A DNA stretch of 36,914 bases, from the NCBI GenBank assembly GCA_017402845.1, contig JAFPLH010000077.1, forward strand, positions 1 through 36,914. Direction: 5' to 3'. The stretch is from Clostridia bacterium (GTDB taxonomy: Bacteria > Bacillota > Clostridia > Oscillospirales > Acutalibacteraceae). Positions 31,749 to 36,914 of the stretch are shown piece by piece. Below the pieces are notes generated by a model that was given only the letters and a program-made list of their open reading frames with translations, did no database searches and was not told the DNA's origin. Position 1 is the first letter of the stretch, and each line of letters opens with the position of its first letter. A program made the translations under genes and the position numbers.

Positions 31749-31812
31749 AAATAAAAAAATAAAGACACTGAGAACGTATCTTCCAACGTTCGCAGCGCCT
31801 TTGCTGTTTACG
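31749..31812 (-). promoter_or_regulatory. glnN leader with terminator/attenuator hairpin
   Basis: On the minus strand a 17-bp stem (31802-31786 with 31777-31761, one mismatch and two G-U pairs) closes an 8-nt loop and is followed by ATTTTTTTATTT, ending just before the glnN ribosome site. It therefore looks like an intrinsic terminator inside the leader. A competing small hairpin CAGC-AAAGGC-GCTG (31806-31793) shares its 5' arm. Its hexaloop has A at position 1 and G at position 4, the rule for targets of ANTAR antiterminator proteins, but a second such loop is not evident. Confidence 0.6.
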
Positions 31813-31818
31813 GTGTTA

Positions 31819-31847
31819 ATTATATAGCAAACAAATAAAATAGTCAA
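31819..31847 (-). promoter_or_regulatory. glnN promoter
   Basis: On the minus strand: TTGACT (31847-31842), a 17-nt spacer and TATAAT (31824-31819), with transcript start expected near 31812. Upstream, an A/T-rich inverted repeat (AAACAAACAATT, 31859-31870, with AATTTGTTTGTTT, 31898-31910) may be a protein site or the end of the PAP2 transcript. Confidence 0.8.
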
Positions 31848-31946
31848 TATGTTATTCTAAACAAACAATTTTTCGATAAAATTAAAATTTATGTTTTAAT
31901 TTGTTTGTTTTTCTCTTTTTATAATATACATATCCACGTTAATGCG

Positions 31947-32444
31947 TTACAGTATGAACAGAAAAACAGCTCCGAGTACCACGGCGTATAAATACCCGAC
32001 AATGACATCTTTCGGAAAATGTACCCCTCCGCATATTCTTGACAAAGCGATAAATGCGGATATAACAAGATAGGCAATTCCCACAGGTATGTATAAATAC
32101 AGTATAACCATTGATATTACTGCCGCACATGCCGTGTGACGGCTCGGAAAAGAATTGCCCTTTGTGCTTTTGGCAAAAAGGGGAGTAATATTATACTTTT
32201 CGTAAGGTCGCTGAAAATTCAGATATTTTCTGATAAGCGACAGTGTAATGAATACTCCGAGAGGTACTGTAATGCATCTCAGTAAACGAGAGTCACGCAT
32301 AAATATAAGATAACCCAAAAGCAGGGGATATGTTACCAATACGAAATTTGGAAATGCTTTGTAAATAAATTTCAAAAGTATAAGTCTTATTTTTTTTGCT
32401 TTGAACCATTGACTCAATTTTCCGTAGAACACTTCATAATCCAT
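31947..32444 (-). CDS. PAP2-family phosphatase
   Basis: This 165-residue membrane phosphatase belongs to the PAP2/undecaprenyl-diphosphatase superfamily, which acts on lipid phosphates at the membrane. The three motifs are RKYLNFQRP (motif 1, with Arg in place of the usual first Lys), PSRH (motif 2) and SRICGGVHFPKD (SRX5HX3D, motif 3 with the catalytic His and Asp), set among hydrophobic segments. A role in undecaprenyl pyrophosphate recycling or phospholipid turnover is possible; the substrate cannot be told. GAGAGG lies upstream of ATG 32444 at long spacing. It follows the htpG terminator; I could not identify its own promoter. Confidence 0.85.
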   Translation of the reverse strand: MDYEVFYGKLSQWFKAKKIRLILLKFIYKAFPNFVLVTYPLLLGYLIFMRDSRLLRCITVPLGVFITLSLIRKYLNFQRPYEKYNITPLFAKSTKGNSFPSRHTACAAVISMVILYLYIPVGIAYLVISAFIALSRICGGVHFPKDVIVGYLYAVVLGAVFLFIL

Positions 32445-32459
32445 ACTGCGCCGAACCTC

Positions 32460-32497
32460 TCATATAAAAATACGGCGGTTTTTCGTACCGCCGTATT
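32460..32497 (-). terminator. htpG terminator
   Basis: AATACGGCGG and CCGCCGTATT form a perfect 10-bp stem (32469-32478 with 32488-32497), and minus-strand transcription then meets a T-rich run. It lies between htpG and the PAP2 gene. Confidence 0.85.
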
Positions 32498-32527
32498 CAT
32501 TATACTATATTTTTGTTTAAAGGTCAA

Positions 32528-34411
32528 TTATTTCATTAAGCTGCAAACAAGGTCGGCATACTCAGACGGATCATCAACCTGCAAGCCGGCAATTATCACA
32601 GCTTGATTATACAAAAGCTTAGCATACTTTTCAGCCTTGTCTTTGTCTGCTGTGATGTTTGCGATAAGCGCATTTACAGCAGGGTGTGCGGCGTTGATCT
32701 CAAGCACTCTTTCGGCTTTTACCATAGCGTCGGGCTGAGCTACTGCCATATACTTTTCCATTTCAAAAGAAACGCTGCCCTTTGCTGTAAGGCAAACAGG
32801 GTGACTCTTTAACTTTTTAGAGAATATAACCTCTTTGACCTTGTCGCCGAGAACCTCTTTAACGAATTTGAGTGTATCATCGTTGTTCTGATCTTTATCT
32901 TCTTTCTTGTCGGCGTCTTCGTCGTCTACATCTTCATTGACAATGTTCTTGAACGGAGTACCGTTGTAGTCTGCCATACTCTGAAATGCAAACTCGTCGA
33001 TTTCTTCGGAGCAGTAGAGTATTTCCTTACCCTTGTCACGGAAGTATTCGATTTGCGGAAGCTTGTCGATAGCGTCAACCGATTCGCCTGTTGCGAAATA
33101 GATTTCTTTCTGATCGTCCTTCATACGTTCAAGATACTCTTTAAGAGTAACAAGCTTTTTCTCTGTTGAAGAATAGAACAGAACGAGGTCTTTAACAATA
33201 TCTTTATGAGCGCCGTAATCGCCTACAAGACCGTACTTGATATGTCTGCCGAAATTGCCGTAGAATTTCTCATAGCCTTCGCGGTCGTTTTTAAGCCAAG
33301 AAGCGAGCTCGTTTTTGATCTTCTTTTCAAGAGTTGCAGCCATGCTTTTGAGCTGGCGGTCATGCTGGAGCATTTCTCTTGAAATATTCAGAGAGAGGTC
33401 TTGCGAGTCTACAACACCCTTTACGAATGCGAAATGTTCAGGGATAAGATCAGAGCAGTTATCCATGATGAGTACACCGCTGCTGTAAAGCTGAAGACCT
33501 TTCTTATATTCTTTTGTATAATAGTTGAAAGGTACTCTCGACGGTATGAACAACAATGACTTGAATGATGTAACAACACCTTCAACAGAGTTTGCAAATA
33601 CACGGGCAGGATTCTCAAAATCAAAGAACTTTTGTTTGTAGAACTCGTTGTACTCCTCGTCGGTAACGTCCTTCTTGTTTCTCTGCCAGATCGGGATCAT
33701 GCTGTTAAGAACTTCGTCCTCTTTGACCTCGTCATATTCGGGGTTATCCATGTCACAGTCATCACGCAGCTTGCGGTGCTCCATTTCCATGATGATAGGG
33801 TAGCGTATGTAATCGGAATACTTTGAAACAAGAGCAGAGATCTTGTATTTCTCCAGAAATTCTGAGTACTTCTCGTTTTCAGTATCCTCTTTGACTTTAA
33901 TGATGATCTTTGTGCCTACGTTGGTTTTATCTATCTCGGTAATCTCGTAGCCGTCTGCACCTGAGCTTTGCCACTGATAAGCCTTGTCGCAGTTGTATTT
34001 TTTAGACTGTACTGTGATCTCGTCTGCAACCATAAATGCAGAGTAGAAGCCAACGCCGAACTGACCGATAATATCGACATCATCGTTCTTTTCGTTTTCC
34101 TGCTTGAATTTAAGTGAGCCGCTGTTTGCGATAGTACCTAAATTCTGATCGAGATCGTCGCTGTCCATACCAATACCGTTATCGGTAATAGTAATAGTTC
34201 TGTTCTGCTTATCCAAATCAATACGTATCTTAAAGTCGGCTTTGTTTAGTCCTACGTTTGAATCGGTAAGCGAGATATAATAAAGCTTGTCGATAGCGTC
34301 GCTTGCGTTAGAAATGATCTCACGAAGAAAAATCTCCTTGTGTGTGTAAATTGAATTGATCATCAAATCAAGAAGTCTTTTAGATTCTGACTTGAATTCT
34401 GTTTTTGCCAT
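32528..34411 (-). CDS. htpG: Molecular chaperone HtpG (Hsp90)
   Basis: HtpG is the bacterial Hsp90. The 627-residue protein has the GHKL ATPase domain (FLREIISNASDAIDKLYY, DNGIGM, GQFGVGFYSAFMVAD), the middle domain (FIPSRVPFNYY and SREMLQHDRQLKSM) and a C-terminal dimerisation domain. A Glu/Asp/Lys-rich insertion (DEDADKKEDKDQNNDD) connects the middle and C-terminal domains. ATG 34411 is preceded by GAGGTAATG-type sequence. Regulation is visible: a SigA promoter followed by a CIRCE element, implying repression by HrcA. It is monocistronic with a strong terminator. Confidence 0.97.
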   Translation of the reverse strand: MAKTEFKSESKRLLDLMINSIYTHKEIFLREIISNASDAIDKLYYISLTDSNVGLNKADFKIRIDLDKQNRTITITDNGIGMDSDDLDQNLGTIANSGSLKFKQENEKNDDVDIIGQFGVGFYSAFMVADEITVQSKKYNCDKAYQWQSSGADGYEITEIDKTNVGTKIIIKVKEDTENEKYSEFLEKYKISALVSKYSDYIRYPIIMEMEHRKLRDDCDMDNPEYDEVKEDEVLNSMIPIWQRNKKDVTDEEYNEFYKQKFFDFENPARVFANSVEGVVTSFKSLLFIPSRVPFNYYTKEYKKGLQLYSSGVLIMDNCSDLIPEHFAFVKGVVDSQDLSLNISREMLQHDRQLKSMAATLEKKIKNELASWLKNDREGYEKFYGNFGRHIKYGLVGDYGAHKDIVKDLVLFYSSTEKKLVTLKEYLERMKDDQKEIYFATGESVDAIDKLPQIEYFRDKGKEILYCSEEIDEFAFQSMADYNGTPFKNIVNEDVDDEDADKKEDKDQNNDDTLKFVKEVLGDKVKEVIFSKKLKSHPVCLTAKGSVSFEMEKYMAVAQPDAMVKAERVLEINAAHPAVNALIANITADKDKAEKYAKLLYNQAVIIAGLQVDDPSEYADLVCSLMK

Positions 34412-34435
34412 ATATCATTACCTCTTATTTTTTAT

Positions 34436-34462
34436 TTGGCACTCTTAATGTCTGAGTGCTAA
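34436..34462 (-). promoter_or_regulatory. CIRCE operator (HrcA site) of htpG
   Basis: Read on the minus strand, TTAGCACTC - 9 nt - GAGTGCCAA matches the CIRCE consensus TTAGCACTC-N9-GAGTGCTAA with a single mismatch. It lies immediately downstream of the htpG -10, the normal position for HrcA repression. Confidence 0.92.
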
Positions 34463-34467
34463 ATATA

Positions 34468-34496
34468 GTTATATAACAAATCGGAAAATTTGTCAA
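34468..34496 (-). promoter_or_regulatory. htpG promoter
   Basis: On the minus strand: TTGACA (34496-34491), a 17-nt spacer and TATAAC (34473-34468), directly followed by the CIRCE element. Confidence 0.8.
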
Positions 34497-34595
34497 GAGT
34501 TTTTTGTAAACAATGTATTACGAAAAGCACAAGACAGTAGGTGAGTGAATATAATATGAGCCGCAAAAATATTTTGAAAAAATTTCAAAAAACAG

Positions 34596-34624
34596 TTGAC
34601 AAACGCAAAGGAATAGTGTATTAT
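34596..34624 (+). promoter_or_regulatory. Promoter of the tRNA operon
   Basis: TTGACA (34596-34601), a 17-nt spacer and TATTAT (34619-34624). Between it and the first tRNA a stable 8-bp hairpin (CGTCGCTG/CAGCGGCG, 34631-34651) without a T-run may guide 5' processing. Confidence 0.75.
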
Positions 34625-34673
34625 AATATACGTCGCTGAGATACAGCGGCGAGAAAACAAAAGTGGTTGAAAT

Positions 34674-34749
34674 GGGAGCATAGCTCAGCTGGGAGAGCAT
34701 CTGCCTTACAAGCAGAGGGTCATAGGTTCGAGCCCTATTGTTCCCACCA
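34674..34749 (+). tRNA. tRNA-Val (anticodon TAC)
   Basis: A full cloverleaf is visible: acceptor GGGAGCA/TGTTCCC, D arm with GCTCAGCTGGGAGAGC, anticodon loop CTTACAA, T arm with GGTTCGAGCCC, encoded CCA. First of five tRNAs in one operon. Confidence 0.97.
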
Positions 34750-34754
34750 GAAAT

Positions 34755-34831
34755 GGCCCGGTAGTTCAGTTGGTTAGAACGCCAGCCTGTCACGCTGGAG
34801 GTCGACGGTTCGAGCCCGTTTCGGGTCGCCA
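34755..34831 (+). tRNA. tRNA-Asp (anticodon GTC)
   Basis: Acceptor GGCCCGG/TCGGGTC, anticodon loop CTGTCAC with GTC, T-loop TTCGAGC, discriminator G and encoded CCA. It lies 5 nt after tRNA-Val. Confidence 0.97.
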
Positions 34832-34836
34832 CTTTT

Positions 34837-34912
34837 GCCTCTGTAGCTCAGTCGGTAGAGCAAGGGACTGAAAATCCCTGTGTCGGCGGTTCGATTCCAC
34901 CCGGAGGCACCA
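34837..34912 (+). tRNA. tRNA-Phe (anticodon GAA)
   Basis: Acceptor GCCTCTG/CGGAGGC, anticodon loop CTGAAAA with GAA, T-loop TTCGATT, discriminator A and encoded CCA. Confidence 0.97.
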
Positions 34913-34917
34913 AATTT

Positions 34918-34990
34918 GCGGATGTAGCTCATCTGGTAGAGCGCCACCTTGCCAAGGTGGAGGTAGCGGGTTCGAGCCCCGTCATCCGCT
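34918..34990 (+). tRNA. tRNA-Gly (anticodon GCC), no encoded CCA
   Basis: Acceptor GCGGATG/CATCCGC, anticodon loop TTGCCAA, T-loop TTCGAGC and discriminator T, then CTTT instead of CCA. The 3' CCA must be added by CCA-adding enzyme, unlike the four other tRNAs of the operon. Confidence 0.97.
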
Positions 34991-35005
34991 CTTTAATTTT
35001 TATAA

Positions 35006-35080
35006 GGCGTTATAGCCAAGTGGTAAGGCAAGAGTCTGCAAAACTCTCATTCCCCGGTTCAAATCCGGGTGACGCCTCCA
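35006..35080 (+). tRNA. tRNA-Cys (anticodon GCA)
   Basis: Acceptor GGCGTTA/TGACGCC, anticodon loop CTGCAAA, T arm CCCGGTTCAAATCCGGG, discriminator T (typical of tRNA-Cys) and encoded CCA. Confidence 0.97.
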
Positions 35081-35083
35081 AAT

Positions 35084-35122
35084 GGTGCTGCAAAACATCA
35101 GGTTTTTGCAGCGCCTTTTTTT
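35084..35122 (+). terminator. Terminator of the tRNA operon
   Basis: GGTGCTGCAAAA (35084-35095) pairs with TTTTGCAGCGCC (35104-35115) with one wobble, followed by seven T residues. Confidence 0.9.
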
Positions 35123-35128
35123 GTCTGT

Positions 35129-35157
35129 GTATACATTAAACTGCACTGTCATATAAT
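35129..35157 (+). promoter_or_regulatory. SigE-like promoter candidate for yqfCD
   Basis: GTATACAT (35129-35136) and CATATAAT (35150-35157), 13 nt apart, resemble the mother-cell SigE consensus (GHATANTT; CATACAHT) with one mismatch in each half. yqfC and yqfD are sporulation genes in the SigE regulon of Bacillus, which supports the reading. The match is short and could be coincidental. Confidence 0.4.
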
Positions 35158-35178
35158 GTAATACTATAATGTGGGAGT

Positions 35179-35469
35179 ATGATAGCGTTGGAGTATACAG
35201 ATAAAAATCTAAGACCTAAAAGAAAGCTGAATGATCTGTTGCCGCAGGATATTGCTAATACGCCGAATATACAGCTTTTCGGTGACAAGCAAATAACGGT
35301 TGACGGCTGTAAGGGTGTAGACGAGTACAGCGATTTATACATCAAAATAAAAACAAACGAGGGTTTGCTTACTGTTGGCGGCAGATACCTTAATATTAAG
35401 CTTCTCACTGTAACGTCAATTATTGTTGAAGGCAAAATTCTGAGCGTTGAATTTGAAGATTGGCGGTGA
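35179..35469 (+). CDS. yqfC: Sporulation protein YqfC
   Basis: This 96-residue member of the YabP/YqfC family shows the typical run IQLFGDKQITVDGCKGVDEY, a beta-rich middle (LYIKIKTNEGLLTVGG) and YLNIKLLTVTSIIVEGKI. Such proteins are made in the mother cell during sporulation; YqfC is paired with YqfD, which follows 7 bp downstream here. The start is uncertain: GGGAG lies almost against ATG 35179, and TTG 35188 would be at better spacing. Gene order yqfC-yqfD (phoH often next) is conserved in spore formers. Confidence 0.9.
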   Translation: MIALEYTDKNLRPKRKLNDLLPQDIANTPNIQLFGDKQITVDGCKGVDEYSDLYIKIKTNEGLLTVGGRYLNIKLLTVTSIIVEGKILSVEFEDWR

Positions 35470-35476
35470 ATGACAG

Positions 35477-36670
35477 GTGAGAATTTTTAGGTTTTTTAAG
35501 GGATATGTTACACTTAAAATATCGGGAAGTATGCCCGAAAGATTTGTAAATGTTCTCACACAAAACGGTGTTTCCGTTTGGGGAGTAAAAAGTATTGGCG
35601 GAAATGTTTTCTGCCGCACCTCAGCAGGTAATTTTAAGTATATAAAAAAGCTTGTTAAGCATAAAAGCGTAAGAGTACACATTTGCGAAAAATACGGCTT
35701 GCCTTTTATTGTGAACAGACACAAAAACCGAAAGGGTTTGCTTGTGGGGGGCGTTTTGTTTTTGGCTGTATTCAACGTGCTGTCGTTGTTTGTGTGGAAT
35801 ATTGATGTTTACGGCTTCGAGAATATGAGCGTTTGGCGTGCTAAAAATGTTATGGAAAGCGTTGGTGTGTATGAGGGCGTTTACAATAAATTTAGCAGCT
35901 TGCGTGACGTTCAGAACAAGGCGCTGATCGCATTCGGAGATGTTTCTTGGATCACGGTGAACATTGACGGCAGCAGCGGAGAGGTGAATATTTCTGAAAC
36001 TATCAAACAAGGTGATGTACAGGCATTGCCTTGTAATATTGTTGCGGACTGTGAGGCACAAATAATAAGAGTCGATGCTCAAAAGGGTATGGCTGTTGTA
36101 AAATCGGGTGACGCCGTTGCAAAAGGAAACCTTTTGATAAGCGGATTTGTTAAAACTCCTCTGGGGAGTACTGTTCTTGATACCGCACAGGGAGCTGTTA
36201 TTGCAAAAACCGTGCGTACACAGAAGATAATTATTCCTAAAGAGTATACGTACAAGAGTATATATAGTGACGGTATACACAGGAGAAATGTAAGAGTATA
36301 CGGGCTGTTGATACCACTGAGCTTTCAGTCTGTCGGGGTGAATTCTGATTATCTATCTTTTGTTGATGAAGAACGCTTTGTGTTTCGGGAGAAGAAAGCC
36401 GCTTTTTCTTTTGTTGACGAGGATATTTATTATTACGGTGATAAAAAGGTTATACTTACTGAAAATGCTGTGAGTGATTATCTGAATACGGAGTTGCTTT
36501 TGCGTGAAGTTTTTGAGTACGGCGATAAAAAAATAATCGGCAGAAATATTAAGATCACAGCCGAAAATGATAATTATAATTGTATTGCACAGTATAATTG
36601 TGAAGAAGATATAGGCGTAAAGAAAGAGATCATTTTTGATACGGAAAATAGCGCCGAATATGACGAATAA
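35477..36670 (+). CDS. yqfD: Sporulation protein YqfD
   Basis: YqfD is a mother-cell sporulation protein required for efficient sporulation in Bacillus subtilis; its biochemical role is unknown. The 397-residue protein begins RIFRFFKGYVTLKISG as in relatives, then has a single membrane segment (GLLVGGVLFLAVFNVLSLF, about residues 88-106). A long extracytoplasmic part follows, with FGDVSWITVNIDGSSGEVNI and GDAVAKGNLLISGFV (YqfD/stage IV-like domain). GTG 35477 is the apparent start with only weak upstream pairing. Coupled to yqfC. Confidence 0.92.
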   Translation: MRIFRFFKGYVTLKISGSMPERFVNVLTQNGVSVWGVKSIGGNVFCRTSAGNFKYIKKLVKHKSVRVHICEKYGLPFIVNRHKNRKGLLVGGVLFLAVFNVLSLFVWNIDVYGFENMSVWRAKNVMESVGVYEGVYNKFSSLRDVQNKALIAFGDVSWITVNIDGSSGEVNISETIKQGDVQALPCNIVADCEAQIIRVDAQKGMAVVKSGDAVAKGNLLISGFVKTPLGSTVLDTAQGAVIAKTVRTQKIIIPKEYTYKSIYSDGIHRRNVRVYGLLIPLSFQSVGVNSDYLSFVDEERFVFREKKAAFSFVDEDIYYYGDKKVILTENAVSDYLNTELLLREVFEYGDKKIIGRNIKITAENDNYNCIAQYNCEEDIGVKKEIIFDTENSAEYDE

Positions 36671-36779
36671 TTCAATGAAAGCGGTGTTTGTGAAAGAGTC
36701 GGATTTTTTGTGAGTGATGTCTGCAATTCTTTGAGTGTTTATAAAAACAAAAAATGTGTATATTAATTAGTATTATAGG

Positions 36780-36914
36780 GCACCTCTAAAAACCTCACGC
36801 CGTCCATCTGCACCGTATCTTCAGCCGTCATATTGCACAAAAAATCTTGACATACGTCAGTATGCCGGCGATTTTAAAGTGCCGTCTGCCGACTAAATCT
36901 ACGGCACATCTGAA
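36780..36914. repeat. Partial intergenic repeat at the window edge
   Basis: From GGCACCTCTAAAAACC the sequence is GC-richer and palindromic, with no gene. It holds the core ATACGTCAGTATGCCGGCG (36852-36870) flanked by stems GCAC/GTGC and AAAATC/GATTTT, the same arrangement as the core of the two miniature elements, but its outer end is different. It probably continues beyond the window. The stretch 36671-36779 before it shows nothing recognisable. Confidence 0.55.

Noticed and set aside
31734..31847. 38-codon upstream extension of glnN
   Set aside because: It runs through the promoter -10 region and the leader hairpin; ATG 31733 has a proper GGAGG site and fits the family N-terminus.
34518..34832. 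Minus-strand open frame of 104 codons over tRNA-Val and tRNA-Asp
   Set aside because: It is antisense to two perfect tRNA genes, a well-known source of false protein annotations (the translation contains RARTYDPLLVRQ-type sequence from the tRNA strand).
34957..35139. Plus-strand 60-codon open frame across tRNA-Gly and tRNA-Cys
   Set aside because: It is made of tRNA sequence and a terminator, with no ribosome site.
1..36914. CRISPR arrays, phage genes, insertion sequences with transposase, toxin-antitoxin or defence genes
   Set aside because: I looked for regularly spaced repeats and for typical motifs and found none; the only mobile-like sequences are the non-coding miniature elements.

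Overview
The window looks like a chromosomal housekeeping segment from a low-to-moderate GC, spore-forming member of the Firmicutes (class Clostridia). An Oscillospiraceae/Ruminococcus-like host is my best guess. The reasons are: sporulation genes ylmC/ymxH-like, yqfC and yqfD; strong AGGAGG-type ribosome binding sites with GTG, TTG and even ATT starts; the clostridial order rdgB-yhbY-nadD/yqeK-rsfS; type III glutamine synthetase; folate-dependent TrmFO; and a CIRCE operator. The genus is inference from gene content and order, not a database match.

Layout. Positions 1-2767: a transcription terminator of an upstream unit, a BrkB/YihY membrane protein, a convergent PRC-barrel sporulation gene, and cysK behind a strong promoter with an inverted-repeat operator candidate. 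2900-5740: LMW protein tyrosine phosphatase, rimI, tsaD, and a phosphoesterase-like protein that has lost much of its metal and catalytic site. 5833-8920: yceD-rpmF, then der-plsY, closed by a bidirectional terminator against a convergent CPBP-like membrane protein. 9600-10890: a divergent pair of membrane proteins (CPBP-like, and one unrecognised). 10918-12480: the infC-rpmI-rplT operon, with an ATT start for infC and a leader attenuator. 12507-17651: an unrecognised two-TM protein, a TrmH/SpoU methyltransferase, dprA and topA, with a miniature inverted-repeat element between the last two. 17734-25470: trmFO, plsX, rnc, an Elp3-like radical SAM protein and smc; 25536-28994: ftsY, rdgB, yhbY, a fused nadD-yqeK and rsfS; then rpsU on its own promoter. 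29397-29574: a second, inverted copy of the miniature element. 29640-34500 (minus strand): glnN behind a leader terminator, a PAP2 phosphatase, and htpG with a CIRCE operator. 34596-35122: a five-tRNA operon (Val, Asp, Phe, Gly, Cys). 35179-36670: yqfC-yqfD, followed by a partial repeat at the right edge.

Most genes serve translation, tRNA and ribosome maturation, phospholipid initiation (plsX, plsY), chromosome maintenance (smc, topA, dprA) and protein targeting (ftsY). I found no phage, CRISPR, toxin-antitoxin or biosynthetic cluster and no clear new multi-gene system. The most interesting items are regulatory and structural: a miniature inverted-repeat family whose folded core reappears in a differently ended repeat at the window edge, one copy of which supplies the last codons and stop of dprA; a glnN leader attenuator with a hexaloop that partly fits the ANTAR-target rule; the infC leader with ATT start; a probable pseudo-phosphoesterase; and CIRCE control of htpG.
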